From positions 1,240,001 to 1,304,000 of the forward strand of contig JAUFSD010000001.1 of NCBI GenBank assembly GCA_033030425.1: a stretch of DNA of 64,000 bases. The letters are read 5' to 3'. The position numbers and the translations under genes are program-made. Origin of the DNA: Verpa conica. Taxonomy: Eukaryota > Ascomycota > Pezizomycetes > Pezizales > Morchellaceae. A model generated the notes under the pieces. It saw nothing but the letters and a program-made list of their open reading frames with translations. It did no database searches and was not told the DNA's origin. Shown here piece by piece: positions 11,328 to 23,910 of this stretch. Positions within the stretch are counted from its first letter, which is position 1; every line of letters starts with the position of its first letter.

Positions 11328-12364
11328 CTTGATTTCCCTCTGGACAAAAAAATTCACGAAAATCTCAAAAAAATAAGTGAGGTTGGGGGAATAGAAGGAA
11401 GAAGTAAAACCCCTACTAGTCTAAAGGGGGGGTGTTGTTTGATGGTCTTGTGAAGCCTCTCCCTACTCAACTACACTGTGGCGGGGGAAAGATTGATTTT
11501 TTAGGCTAGTAGATGGTGATGTATCAAGAAGTTCTGAAGGTGTTTATCAGTTAACGTGCTGTGGTTTGCTCCTGTAAGCTGTAGGTTCTGATGAGTACAG
11601 GTTCTATGAATGAGGTGTGTTGTAGTGACAGGGAAAATGTCTAGTGATAAAGAAGTAGGGAGAAGAGGTAGCTTGGGGGGGCCCAGAAGGCAGAAAAAAG
11701 CGGGAATGACTGTAAGCGTAAGTGCAGTGGACCGAAGCACAGCTGGAGTTTGTGAGCTCTTTGGAGAATGGGAACAGGAAAGAAAAGCCTCAGGCAGATA
11801 CACATTTCCCAACCAGTGGAATAAGCAGTTATGATCAAATACAGACAATAAAACTTATACCAATAGATGCACATCAAGGCTATACAGTACGAGCCATAGT
11901 TCATGATCCAGAGTCCTGATAGAGCCATATATGTACTGTAAAATACTCTAAGGGTCCGTAAAGAAGAGAATTCAGCCTAGAAACGCGCCACCTATTATCA
12001 TAAAATTCGTAGCAAAATACAGTACCTTCAATACATCTTTGCATTATCACGATCTGCTCTCTCTTATCTTTATTACATGTAGTTAGTAGGTACATGTATC
12101 CACAGCAGACTTGGCATCCTATTCTTCACCCCATCCCTGTCCTTTAAAAACGGACCAATTGGTGGCCCCCTATCCTTGCTCAGTCAGCATCCAGTGGGGT
12201 GGGTGGGGAAGCTGAAAAGAGGAGGGGAAAAAGCAAACATCGAAAAATCTTTTGGCCGTGCGAGCAGGCTGTCTACCACTTGTACATAAAGTCCATGGTG
12301 CGATAAAAATCAAGGGTCGCATCTACTCAGAGTTACACTCGAACATCGTGAAAGAAAAAAGAAA
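11328..12364. other. Divergent intergenic region (coiled-coil gene / aconitase)
   Basis: About 1 kb between divergently transcribed genes, so it should hold both promoters. No recognisable coding sequence; small open frames on both strands lack any family signature. The stretch above the aconitase start is pyrimidine- and A-rich (gtgaaagaaaaaagaaa just before the ATG). Confidence 0.4.
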
Positions 12365-15107
12365 ATGCAGTCAATGAGGATTTCGCGACTGGCTCGCGCC
12401 GGAAACAACAAGGTGAGAGACGAAAGCAACTCAATTAATCTTCCCGGTTGTGAATTGTTTCAATTTTTGTTTAATTAGAGTCTTTGGGGTCCAATTGGCT
12501 ATTTAAGTATTTCAAGCCGAAAGAACTTGTCCAAAGCACATTATGAAGCTTGAGGTCAAAACAGACAGCTAATCTCGACTTCACAGTGGACTCTAACCCG
12601 ACGGCTCCGCCGAACTTTTGCAACTCCGGCGAGCTCTAGTTCAAACTTTTCTATACACCCTGAAATCGCTTCCCGAACTCCTCCTTATGTAAAACTCATC
12701 AGGAGCCTCTCTGAAGTTCGTCGTGTTCTCGGCTATAATACTAGCCTTACCCTCGCCGAAAAAATTGTCTACTCCCATCTCGCCAGCCCAGAAGAATCTC
12801 TCTCAGGTCGCAATGGAAAAATTCGTGGTGAAGCCTACCTTAAGCTCAAAGTTGACAGAGTTGCAATGCAGGATGCGAGTGCTCAAATGGCACTTCTCCA
12901 GTTTATGACTTGTGGCCTTGGGAAGACTGCTGTACCGGCGAGTATTCACTGCGATCATATGATTGTAGGGGAGAAAGGCGCGGATGTCGATCTACCAAAG
13001 AGCATTGAGGGGAATAAAGAAGTTTTTGACTTTTTAGAGTCAGCGGCAAAGAAGTACGGGATTCAATTCTGGGCCCCTGGGTCAGGGATAATTCACCAAA
13101 TTGTGTTGGAGAATTATGCAGCCCCGGGATTAATGATGCTAGGAACTGACTCCCGTAAGTTTTTACAACCTTCAATGAGATATACGGGCTTACAGATAAA
13201 TTTCAGATACTCCAAATGGGGGTGGACTTGGGGCTATCGCTATCGGTGTTGGTGGAGCTGACGCCGTCGAGCCATTGGTTGATGCACCCTGGGAACTAAA
13301 AGCGCCTAAAGTCCTCGGAGTACGTCTTGAAGGTGAACTCAATGGCTGGGCCACCCCAAAGGATGTGATCCTCAACCTTGCCGGCCAATTGACCGTCAGG
13401 GGAGGGACTGGCTACATCATCGAATATTTTGGCCCTGGAGTCCAGACCCTCAGCTGTACCGGTATGGCTACAATATGTAATATGGGCGCTGAAGTTGGCG
13501 CCACAACATCCCTCTTCCCGTACACTCCTTCTATGACATCCTATCTTAAATCTACCCGTCGCTCCCCTATCGCTGAGGCTGCCACAGAGGTCAATAACAC
13601 GCATAGTTTTCTCCATGCTGACCCTAATGCTACATACGATGAGGTTATCACCATCAACCTTTCCACGCTAGAACCCCATATCAACGGCCCTTTCACGCCT
13701 GACCTATCCACACCACTGTCTAAGTTTAAAGCTGCAGTGAAGGAAAATGAGTGGCCAGCTGAGCTCTCAGCAGGCTTGATTGGGTCTTGCACAAACTCCT
13801 CATACCAGGATATGTTGCGCGCTGAGCACCTGGTTAAGCAGGCCGAAAAGGCGGGTTTAAAGCCAAAAGTGGACTTCTTCGTTACCCCAGGGAGTGAACA
13901 AATAAGGGCAACTCTAGAGAGGGATAAAACCTTAAATGTATTTGAGAAAGCAGGGGGAATGGTATTGGCGAATGCCTGCGGGCCTTGGTAAGTCGACTTC
14001 ATGATGTATCACTCGGTATAAAAAAGAAATTTACTGACTAGGTTGGACAGCATTGGGCAATGGAAGAGAAGTGATATATCTAAAGTAAATTTCTTCTTAA
14101 TTTCTATACTATGCAGAGACTAATTATGCTGTGAATAGGGCGACACTAATGCTATCTTGACTTCCTACAACCGCAACTTCCGTGCCCGCAATGACGGAAA
14201 TTCACAAACTATGAACTTTCTCGCTTCCCCCGAGATTGTAACAGCAATGATCTATTCTGGTTCTATGTCTTTCAATCCCATTACCGATACCCTCCAGACT
14301 CCTTCTGGTAAAACCTTCAAGTTCTCCCCTCCTTCGGGCCCAGAACTCCCCTCTCAAGGCTTTGAACTTGGCAATCTCGCCTTCGTCCCCTCGAACTCTG
14401 AACCCTCCCCTGAGACCCAGGTTGTTGTCTCTCCAACCTCTGCCCGTCTCGCACTTCTTGACCCCTTCGAACCTTTTGGCAACAGTGATCTCAAGGACCT
14501 TAAGGTCCTTTTCAAGGTTAAGGGGAAATGCACGACCGACCATATATCCGCCGCTGGCGCATGGCTAAAGTACAAAGGCCACCTCGAGAATATCTCAAAT
14601 AACACACTCATCGGTGCTATGAATGCCGAGACTAATGAGGTTAATAAAGCCTACGACGAGGATGGTAGCGTCTCTGGGATTCCAGAGCTCGCACGCAAGT
14701 GGAAATCAAAGGGTCAGCCCTGGCTAGTCATCGCAGAAACAAACTACGGCGAGGGTTCTGCCCGTGAACATGCCGCACTGCAGCCCAGGTATCTTGGTGG
14801 ACGTATCATCCTTGCCAAGAGCTTTGCACGTATCCATGAGACGAACCTCAAGAAACAAGGTATTGTCCCATTGACATTTTTAAACGAGAGTGACTATGAC
14901 CGTATTGGCTCTTGTGATTCGGTTGATACCGAGGGCCTTTATGATATGCTGAGGAGTGGCGGGCGGGGGGAGGTATCATTGAATGTGACGAAGAGGAACG
15001 GGGAGAATTTTAAGGTGCCAGTCAAGCATACTATGAGTGAGGATCAGTGTGGATTTGTGCTGGCTGGGAGTGCGCTGAATCTTTTGTCGAAGAGAAGCCA
15101 GGTGTAG
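12365..15107 (+). CDS. Mitochondrial aconitate hydratase (aconitase; Aco2-like)
   Basis: Five exons: 12365-12412, 12587-13154, 13207-13987, 14051-14084 and 14139-15107 (799 aa). It converts citrate and isocitrate through cis-aconitate in the TCA cycle; the second fungal aconitase acts on homoaconitate in lysine synthesis. The Arg-rich first ~35 residues ([16 protein letters not shown], then RRLRRTF) look like a mitochondrial presequence. Family blocks are [29 protein letters not shown] (created by splicing intron 2), ICNMGAE, GSCTNSS and NACGPCIGQW (created by intron 3), [13 protein letters not shown] [16 protein letters not shown], and [12 protein letters not shown]. The 4Fe-4S cysteines are Cys400, Cys463 and Cys466, with the spacing of known aconitases. 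The 34-nt fourth exon is very short but conserved in frame. Assignment to Aco1 or Aco2 is tentative; the [14 protein letters not shown] region leans to Aco2. Confidence 0.95.
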
Positions 15108-15320
15108 ATACGTGTATTTGTTTAGGTTTGGCTCGATGATATATGATTACTATAGCGGATAATTTTACTTCTTTTTTCTGTATGTAAGGAGAATAAAAGG
15201 TTTTGATTTTTTATGTCTATCAGGAGAAAACGACCCCACCGAGTGCTTCTCCATGACTGCCAAGCCCCCCCCCGTTCCGCTATCATAAGCACCCCTCCAC
15301 CGATAACAGAGCCGCCAACA

Positions 15321-16260
15321 ATGGCTTCTCCCTCCGAGCTCAATGAAATGACCTCCCTTCTCCCAGCCTTCCGCTCAACCCTCCAAAATTTTACCGTATC
15401 AAATTCCTCCTACCATCTTATCCGCTCCACAGCCGCTACAGCACCAACCAAGAAACTATTCATACTAGACTCTTCATTCAATCCACCAACGAAAGCCCAC
15501 TTCCGGATTGCGCTGAGCGCATTCCAAGATGAAGCCACGGGCCCTATAGAAGCAAAGAGGCTACTGCTGCTACTTGCTACAAATAATGTCGATAAAGGTT
15601 TTTTCTTTCTTTTCCTATTGCCTTCTACACACTTTCTAGGGTTGCTAACATATACCAGCACCTAAGCCCGCGTCCTTCGAGGAGCGACTTGCGATGATGT
15701 CTTTATTCTCCACAGACATCCTTACGTATACTTCCGGAGCTGCTATCGATATCGGGATAACGAAACATGCACGCTTCCTCGATAAATCCGAGGAACTGTT
15801 AAAGCATTACGGAGGTGTGGAGGAATTTGTCTATTTAATAGGATTTGATACTTTAGTGAGGGTATTTGATACGAAATACTATCCGGAATCTCACAGGCTA
15901 GATGCTCTGGGTATGTTTTTTGAGAAAGGGATTTTATGGTCTATGTTCCGTACCGGAGAAGGGTATGGGGGGAAAGAGGAGCAGGAGGGGTGGTTGGAAA
16001 GGTTGAGAAATGGGAAGCTGGAGGGAATTGGGGGGGACAGGGAGTGGGCAGGCCGGGTCAAGTTCCTTGTGAGTTTAGAAATCCCAATTAGAATACAACT
16101 TGGCTAACAATGTCAGGAGAATGACTTGGGAGAGCCTGTCAGCTCGACAATGGTAAGGCAGGCAGCGGAACAAGGAGGTAAGGAAGTATTGGGGAGGTTA
16201 CTTACCGAGAGAGTGAGGGATTTGGTTTTTGAAAGGAACTTGTATACCCATAATGAATAG
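15321..16260 (+). CDS. Pof1/NMNAT-type nicotinamide-nucleotide adenylyltransferase-like protein
   Basis: Three exons: 15321-15597, 15659-16068 and 16117-16260 (276 aa). The protein belongs to the cytidylyltransferase-like fold. The nucleotide-binding block LFILDSSFNPPTKAHFRIAL (residues about 46-65) has the FNPxxxxH signature, LLLLATNNVDKAPKPASFEERLAMM follows once intron 1 is removed, and a late SSTMVRQ matches the ISSTxxR motif of NMN adenylyltransferases. It resembles the yeast Pof1 group, which has NMNAT-like features. An in-frame start at 15213 would add a basic 36-residue leader; 15321 is preferred because it starts the conserved part. Intron 1 has an unusual donor (gttttt). The gene follows the aconitase on the same strand by about 200 bp and precedes palA. 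Confidence 0.85.
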
Positions 16261-16595
16261 GGATGGAGGGTAGTAGACTACAAAGTAAAGTTAGTACATA
16301 TATCTTTATAAGAATCTAATGTATTTGAACTTGATCGCAATTAAGACATCACGAGAAACAGAACTTTGACTGCTAGTTATGCAACAACACGTCACTTGTG
16401 TCCATCCTATCCCTGCAGCGCGCGTACCAAACAGTCCAGAACCCCACGTTACGCAGCATCTCACCCATTCAGCCCCACCACCAGGGATCCTCTTCATCTT
16501 CACCCTCTTTGAGATTCAGAAACTCTTAGCCATCTGGCCTATATTCAGAGCTCCCTTCACCATATTCATACCCTACCGTCCTTCCTATCTCTAAG

Positions 16596-19529
16596 ATGAC
16601 TTCGTACGCGCCCCCCTCGCCCCCCTCCCTCTTTGAACCTCTATTCTCTGGATTTCACTTGGACTAACCAGCTTTTCTTATTAGCTCTAATATACTTGAC
16701 GTATCCCCCCCCCGAACCCCTCAACCACCTCATTCGACCCTCTATTGACCTAAGTAGATACCTTTTCGAAAATCCGTCCTACTTAGCCTCTCAGATGCCA
16801 TCAAACAGTATATATCAACAAAATATGATCAACACCCCGACATGTTCGCCGCGGACCTCTCTGCAATCGATAAGCTACGAACCGACGCCGTACACGTCCA
16901 GGAGCCTCACGTTAGTGGTATAGGAAAGATCTCGAGTTATGCAGCACAGTTACAGTGGATTAGCGGGAAGTTTCCTATTGATGTATGCCCCCCCCCCCCC
17001 TCAGAGCCAGTTGGAAAGTGTGAAAGTATTGACGGGTAGACGAAGATCGGAGCAGACTTTGCGTGGTATCCAGCATTGGGATACAACACTCACAAACCTG
17101 GTGGCTCCTCCTCCCTTCACCCCTTAGTTTTAGTATATACTAATATCCCTAGTAACACAAAATAACCTCCAATTCGAACGCGCCAATATCCTCTACAATC
17201 TCGCCTCACTCTACTCACAGCTTGCCGCTTCTTCCCCCCGTACTACCCAGCATGGCCTTAAAGTAGCCTGTAACTACTTCTGCGCTGCTGCTGGGGTTCT
17301 CTCTTACCTCAAAGACTCTGTCCTCTCTGAACTCCGCTCCACTCCACCAGAAGACATGGACCCGGTTACTCTCGAGTGTGTAGAACAACTCATGCTCGCC
17401 CAAGCACAAGAGTGCTTTTGGCTAAAAGCCGTAGTCGATGGCCACAAAGATAGCCTCGTAGCCAAACTCGCCGCAAAGGTATCCGACTTTTATGATGCAG
17501 CTGGAGAGCTCGCAATCAAGAGCTCAAGTATATCCAGTGAGTGGATCCACCATATGAGCGCTAAACATCACCATTTCGCTGCTGCGGCACAGTATAGGGC
17601 TGCATGTGATTGTTTGGAAAAGAGTAAATACGGGGAAGAGGTCGCTCGCTTAAAGGACGCCCTGGATGCGGTTAATGAGGCGTTGAAGGAGGCAAGGTAT
17701 CTTAACAAGATTGTTCTAGCTGACCTTCAAGGCCTGAAGGAGAAGATCACGGATACTTTAAAGGGTGCAGAGAAGGATAATGATTTAATCTACCTAAACT
17801 TGGTCCCACCAGCTAGCGCACTAGCAAAGATCCAACGTGCGCCAATGGTGAATAGCAAGGTGCCAAAGGAGATCTCAGAGGCTCAAACACTGCTAGTTGA
17901 GGGGGGCGCATATGGGGCTCCACTTTTTGCGAAGCTCGTACCATTCGCAGTTCATGTCGCGGCCAGCATCTATGCAGAGCGCCGCGACCGCCTGGTAAAT
18001 ACCTCCCTAATTGACGAGCTCTCCTCTCTAACTACAAATCTCCACGAACTCCTCCAATCCCTCAACCTTCCCGGGTCTCTACAGGCTCTTGAAAAACCCC
18101 TCGGCCTCCCCCCAAGTCTTATAGCCCATGCAGAAGAATTGCACCAACAAGGTGGGGTAGGTACACTACTAAGAAGCATGGACGATATCGCGAAATTGAA
18201 GGCGAATGATAATGCAGTTTATCAAGAGGCAGTCGAAATGCTAGAGGCGGAGGCGAAGGAGGATGATAGGTCAAGGGGAAAACACGGAACTGACCGATGG
18301 TCAAGAGAGCCAAGTAGAAATGCAGGAGCGAAACTATGGGCACAAGTAGAGGAGTATAAAGGAATTCTGAAGAGTGCAGATAATAGTGATCGATTGGTGA
18401 AGGGAAAGATGGAGGAGGTTGAGGGGCTACTGAGGCTATTGGGGGGAGGAGATACGGTAGGTTTCCCCTTCCCTTTCGGTTCCTTGTAGGTTTTAAGACC
18501 TAGGAAGTTTTAAGTTTTTAATACTAGTAGGGGTATGATGTGTTAACAAGCCCACTACATACAGCGCTCTCTACAGGACTTTGTACCAAATTCGGCTAGA
18601 GCTACACTAACACCTAAAATGGACCGTGAAGTCGGAAAGCTACGGCAGTGCCTAAACGAAGTTTCTCGTCTTGAGTCTAGAAGACGCCGGAAAATTGAGA
18701 GTCTTCGTGAGAAGGCTAAAGCTGATGATATCAGTAAGTTATACTCACTTCCCATCTCTCTCCTTATAGGCACCCTATAGCCGATGGCTCACAGCTAACC
18801 CCTCAGCACCCTCTATCCTCACCGAAGCCGCCCTTCTTGAGCGTGCCAACCCCCTCCGCAAACTTGAACCTGCTCACTTTGAACCTCTCTTCGAATCACG
18901 CCTCTCCTCCCGCTACTCAGCCGACCGCTCCCTCATCCCCGAAGAATCCGAAGCTCAACAAGATCTCGTTGATCGACTTAGGGATGCAAATGCGTCATTC
19001 CTGGCCTGCCGCAAGGGGGAGAGTATAAACAGAGAACGTGAGCAAGCGCTACAAGCACTGGAGAATGCATACCTGAAGTATAGAGAGATCATGGGGAACC
19101 TAGATGTCGGAAGGAAGTTCTATAATGATTTAAATAGACTGTTAGGGAGGTGGAGAGATGAGTGCAAACACTTTGTATACGGGAGGAGGGTACAGGCAGG
19201 GCAATTTGAAGAGTCTGTTCCCGACTTCTCCACAGTAATAGCGAGTGAGAACTGATGATCTTAGTGAGATAACAAACGCAATGCAAACTATACACCTTTC
19301 ACAAACACCTGTCCTGAAACTGCAGCAGAAACAAGCTGCTCCACCGCCGCAGATACCACAGCAAATACCACCGGTCACAGCGCCACCACTGCAGGATAGA
19401 CCACCTGTGACTGGGACCCCATTACCAGCGCCGGTACCAAGGGCGGTTGTGAGTTTGCCGGCACCTGGGTTGTGGAAAGGAGATGCTACTACAGCAATTC
19501 GGTTTTCTGGAGATGGTGGAGGACGTTGA
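16596..19529 (+). CDS. palA: pH-response scaffold PalA/Rim20 (BRO1-domain protein)
   Basis: Eight exons close in frame: 16596-16603, 16685-16700, 16758-16982, 17046-17100, 17153-18456, 18565-18733, 18807-19212 and 19265-19529 (815 aa, close to the usual length). PalA/Rim20 bridges PacC/Rim101 and ESCRT-III (Vps32/Snf7) on endosomes in the ambient-pH pathway. The BRO1 domain occupies roughly residues 7-390: IPFRKS...LSDAIKQYIS, GKFPIDIGADFAWYPALGYNT, IHHMSAKHHHFAAAAQYR, and KYGEEVARL. A coiled-coil V domain follows (GTDRW, LPGSLQALEKPLGLPPSL, NAYLKYREIMGNLDVGRKFYNDL). The last exon is Pro/Gln-rich. Two micro-exons of 8 and 16 nt encode MTSSNILD and are needed to recover the conserved N-terminus. 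The last intron has a weak donor (gtctgt); an alternative 30-nt intron or a frameshift cannot be excluded there. Confidence 0.93.
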
Positions 19530-21822
19530 GTGTGGTAGGTACGAGGGGATACACAGAGTGGATTGTATGGAGGGTACGGGTTGAAATATAAGTAAGTCTG
19601 GTTATAATACTACTGGTTATCATTTGAAGTTTTTCATATCCTAAGAAAGTGCCAAATTCCGAGGGTATGTTCAATCTTCTAGGCCTTAGATGCCCTGAGA
19701 ACTGCCTACCGAACCAGATTGTGTCCTTGTATAATAGGTCTTCTAAGGTGGTGGTAATCACAACTGAATAAAAAAAAAGAATGGCTGATTGTCATTATAC
19801 CTTTATGCAATGTAAAGGCATCTATGAGATCACTCAGCTCATACGAGTAATAATCGATGGTTAATATCCAATCCCTACTTAGGAGATCATATTTTTTTTT
19901 CTATATACCCATATAGCTGACTTCTGTTATAAGAATATGCTTATGACAAAGATTTTGTATCCATATAGCCCACTTACTCTTATAGCGCACGTGTGTATAC
20001 TACAATAAAAAGGCCGTAAAACTAATATACCATTCTCTTATAGACTTATTATTCTGATATTGAATCCTCTTATAATTAAAGTCAGCTACTGGAAAAACTA
20101 CTTACTGACTTAAGTCGATCCAGGTTTATTAGCGTCGATATATAACACAAGTTAAACTTCTACAAATTAGGTAGCTAAAGTTGAGAAGTGGTATTAGCTT
20201 AAAGGGAATTTTTCTTGTAATATACTAGAAATGAGATAGCGAGATTAGAATTACAGTAGTATTTTCAAGTATAAATAGTGTACTGATAAGAGAAGACAGT
20301 AATGTAGGGGCTAATTCAATAGCATTAGTAGATGGCTGTAAAGACCCCATAAATACTGTGCTAAGCATCATATTATTTCTACGAAGTAATCGCATAGTAT
20401 CAGAACTAGGAAGTTTTACCTCGTGATAATCGCTCCCATTCGACTGATACACGCCCTAGAGAGCAATTCCAATTTATATTTCTGTTCCCCAACCTAGACT
20501 GATTAATCTTTAGGGCGTGCACGGTGATTGTATTGTGGTTATTTCTAAGCATGTGATTCCGATGAACAAGCCATTACTTCGGTAGCCCAAGATCCCAGTT
20601 TCGCTGCGATAAGATGAGGTCGATTCAATGAGTTTGGGTGAAGTATCTGACAACAAACTTCGTGGGCTTTTTGTGGTGTCATCGGAAATCACTCGTTAGA
20701 TCGGCCCTTAGGTCGATCAATCGGTCCGATTAATCACAATTCCGATTCAAGGGGCCAACAAAACTAGGTCGAGTATGAAATGGCCCAAAGACCGTTAAGG
20801 TCAGATCTTTTGACAGGACTAAATCGAATTGTAGTGGGCGTTATTTTTATACGCGATCATAAACATCTCATCATCCTAAATTGTAGGAGAAAATCTTTGC
20901 ATATATTTTCTTCCTCTTATATTATATTACTTAGAAAAAAAGCTCACTCGTATATCAAAAGTATACTAGAATCTCAAAGGGAGGTAGCCGTAGTCATGAG
21001 CTCGCTATATATATACAGCCGTATCCAACAAGTTCCCGGACCCCCCATGGTAACGGTAATTCCCCAGACCTCAACACAACCACAAATACTACTATTAATA
21101 TAAAAATACATATGGATACTAAAGAGACTATGTGGGATATAAGTGTGTAAAGAAATCCGAGAAAAATACCACTCTGTGAGACTTTTGCCTGCTGTGGTGT
21201 GACCCTCAATAAGTCTTGTCAGTTCACACAAAAACAAACACTTAATCAACTCTAGTTCATCAATCATTTAATGGAATAGTTTGGAACTGAAGGGGTAGGA
21301 ATTTTAATCTTATATGATATATATGTATTTAATCTAGTGACTATTGGCACATTTTTTGGCCCTTATTGCCTACATGAGCATTGAGATAGAGCACTTAATA
21401 GATTGGGGGACTAACCCTCTACATATGAGCCAAGTGGCCCAGAGGCCTCATTGTAGAGTTAAAGATGTATCGCAGGGATGACCTCATTGCTATGGAGGGC
21501 TCTGGGAATTCGTTGGGTACGGCTGTACCCTGTTAGACTATAATGCACAAAGGGAGATCCCCTAAATATTGTGACTGTGAACTTCTAAAGCTTTCCTAAT
21601 CACAAAATACTTATAAAATTAGTCTAGTCGTTAAATTTAAAATAGCCTAATCTATGCTGTGAAACATTCATATCCCATCCCACTCATAGGGCACTCATAT
21701 TTCATGAAATAACCTTTTAAGCCATCAAATAATCAAAATCTCAACGGGAATTAGAGTACCTGATAGGTCTAAATTACTGAGCAACTAAGAAATGGGGCCC
21801 CCGCTAAATAATTCGAGTACCA

Positions 21823-21840
21823 ATATTGCGCGCGCAATAT
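21823..21840. repeat. Perfect 18-bp palindrome
   Basis: ATATTGCGCGCGCAATAT reads the same on both strands and includes an alternating GCGCGCGC core in AT-rich surroundings. It could be a protein-binding dyad or chance; no gene is close enough to judge. Confidence 0.6.
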
Positions 21841-22433
21841 ATGTCACCTCCGGCACCAGGTTCCAGTCAGATATACAAATTATAACTCCTCAAGATTAGC
21901 ATTAGTTTAACATTTTCTATTGGTTTTCCTAACACTAGTGAGGGATAACACACAGAATAAAATTTTATTTATCATTATGATCTACAAAGTCCCATGAACC
22001 GAATCTTTTATGGACACATGATTGAGTACGGAGCTCCTTAAAAACAGACTGCAAAAACGATTGGTCGTATCGATACACCAAGTGATTCAATATGATAATC
22101 CAGAAACTCTAAAATAATGCCGCCTAAAAGCGATCGCAGAGTGCACGACTTATAATTCTACAAATAGAAGATGAAAATATAAAAAAGTAACTTCAAAGTC
22201 GTACGTGGATACCTCAAACACTTACAAAGGACCAACTGTGTTACCTAATGTAATGACTATTCTAATATGTACTAACCCCGGCATCACGAGCTATATGCAC
22301 TGAGGATTTCCCCACTAAGCTTAAATTCTGGAAGAAGGCTGACACAAATGTTATTGGCCGACGCCTATTTTGAACTCAGTACATATCTCGCGAAATACGT
22401 CGCATTTTCATAATGTAGTATTGTGCTGCGCGT

Positions 22434-22502
22434 GTGGGGTCTATTACTTTGTGGGGTCTACTATTTTCGTGGGGTCTACTGCCTCGTGAGGCCTATTAAC
22501 TG
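22434..22502. repeat. Four-copy tandem repeat, unit 17-18 bp
   Basis: Units begin at 22434, 22451, 22469 and 22486 with the shared start GTGGGGTCTA; the last copy has diverged to GTGAGGCCTA. It sits in non-coding DNA. Confidence 0.75.
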
Positions 22503-23892
22503 TGGCTCTTTTTTTGGCTACTGCTGCTCCTGACCTTACTAAAGTATAAGAAAAAACAAAAAATTGTAGATCCACCTGCCGTCTACCGAGAAAGTAAATA
22601 GGGATGAGCGATTGCCGCGCCAAAAACACTGAAACGAATCAAAGAACATATGAGACGTAAAAAATACGAAAAACAACTAAAGAAACTCATCCCACCTTTC
22701 AGTCATTGAAGTTTTTCTTTTTTCTTTTTTCTGTTCTTCTCTCGCTTGGGTTTCCCAGGTATCTGCTGTCGGTAAAAGTAAAACGCGTGGATAAATAGCA
22801 ATTGATACATATGCAGGTCGAGGATGCGTGTTGCAGGCGCATGTACTTCAGGCATGGTGGTGATACATCTCGCGTCGTTGGAATACCTAGAAGTGAGTTT
22901 CGACACTAGTCCCCATAACTACCGGTACTTGGGCTATCACGACTTCCACTGGCAGGCCTTTCTAACTAAGCATATCCTATTTTGAAATTCTTACTTGTGG
23001 GTCCTGGTTATTCCGGATGGCTCTTCCGGGTCGTACTGGCAATACCCAGGCGTTCCCCTCTGGAATGATTCGAACCAACTGGCAAGTGAGCAATAATTGC
23101 AGATGACTCCATATTAATCCTAGGCTAGTACTCTTCCTCTTTCCTTTGGCTCTTTTGAACTTCTTTAATAATTCGAAACTAGGCCCCTGTAATATGCCGG
23201 CTCTTTCCCTGGTTTCCTCCGGATACGAACATTGATAAACGATCCTCTAATATACGTATGTTCCAGCACGGTTTCTACCATGGGGGAGAGGGATCTTCGG
23301 GTAGTATGAAATCAAAGCTATGTTAGAGTGCGAAAAGCGGTAAACAAGACAAATTGGAATCCTAGTGGGGTTGTGCTGTATGCACTGCTGGCGAACTGCT
23401 AACTATAAGCTTGATGAGCGGTGAACACAAAAGAGTGGATAACAAATTAGAAAAAGGGACCGTGTCATATGCTGGGAATCGGGGGGGTAATGGCGTACCA
23501 AAGTGAAGCTGGGCGAACTGGTGAACTATGTAAGAGAAAATTTTCAAGCCCTGCATTAATAGCAGCATTAGCAGCTGTTTGGCCAACACAATACAAGAAA
23601 CGAAAAACGAAACGAAACAGAATAGAAATGGAAGAGCAGCCAAAGAGGGGAAGTGGGAGAAGAAGGGATCAAAATTAACCTACCAGCATGTCCCTCAAAG
23701 CAAAGCAGTCTTTGGTAGAAGTTGATATTGAAACATCTCTCCGGTATAACCAATCACACATTTTATACTGATTAATTGAGATCTGTCCACTTGCACCTCA
23801 GAGTACTGCATAAGGCTGCCATCTTTCTTGATTAATTTCTAGGCGTTTTTGCGATATTTTATGCACAGGCTTATTCAGGGTAGTGGGAGATG

Positions 23893-23910
23893 CGATCGAT
23901 CGATCGATCG
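23893..23910. repeat. CGAT/GATC tetranucleotide run
   Basis: CGATCGATCGATCGATCG: about four and a half copies of a self-complementary tetranucleotide. A simple repeat without an obvious role. Confidence 0.7.

Noticed and set aside
10359..11357. Several small separate minus-strand genes at 10.4-11.4 kb
   Set aside because: All join in phase through consensus introns into the 1,142-aa coiled-coil gene.
13296..14611. Antisense frames over the aconitase gene
   Set aside because: They mirror codon bias of the real exons and cross its introns; no independent signature.
23055..23140. Second tRNA-like T-loop (GGTTCGAATC, minus strand)
   Set aside because: The flanking T-stem bases mismatch and there is no acceptor stem or D arm.
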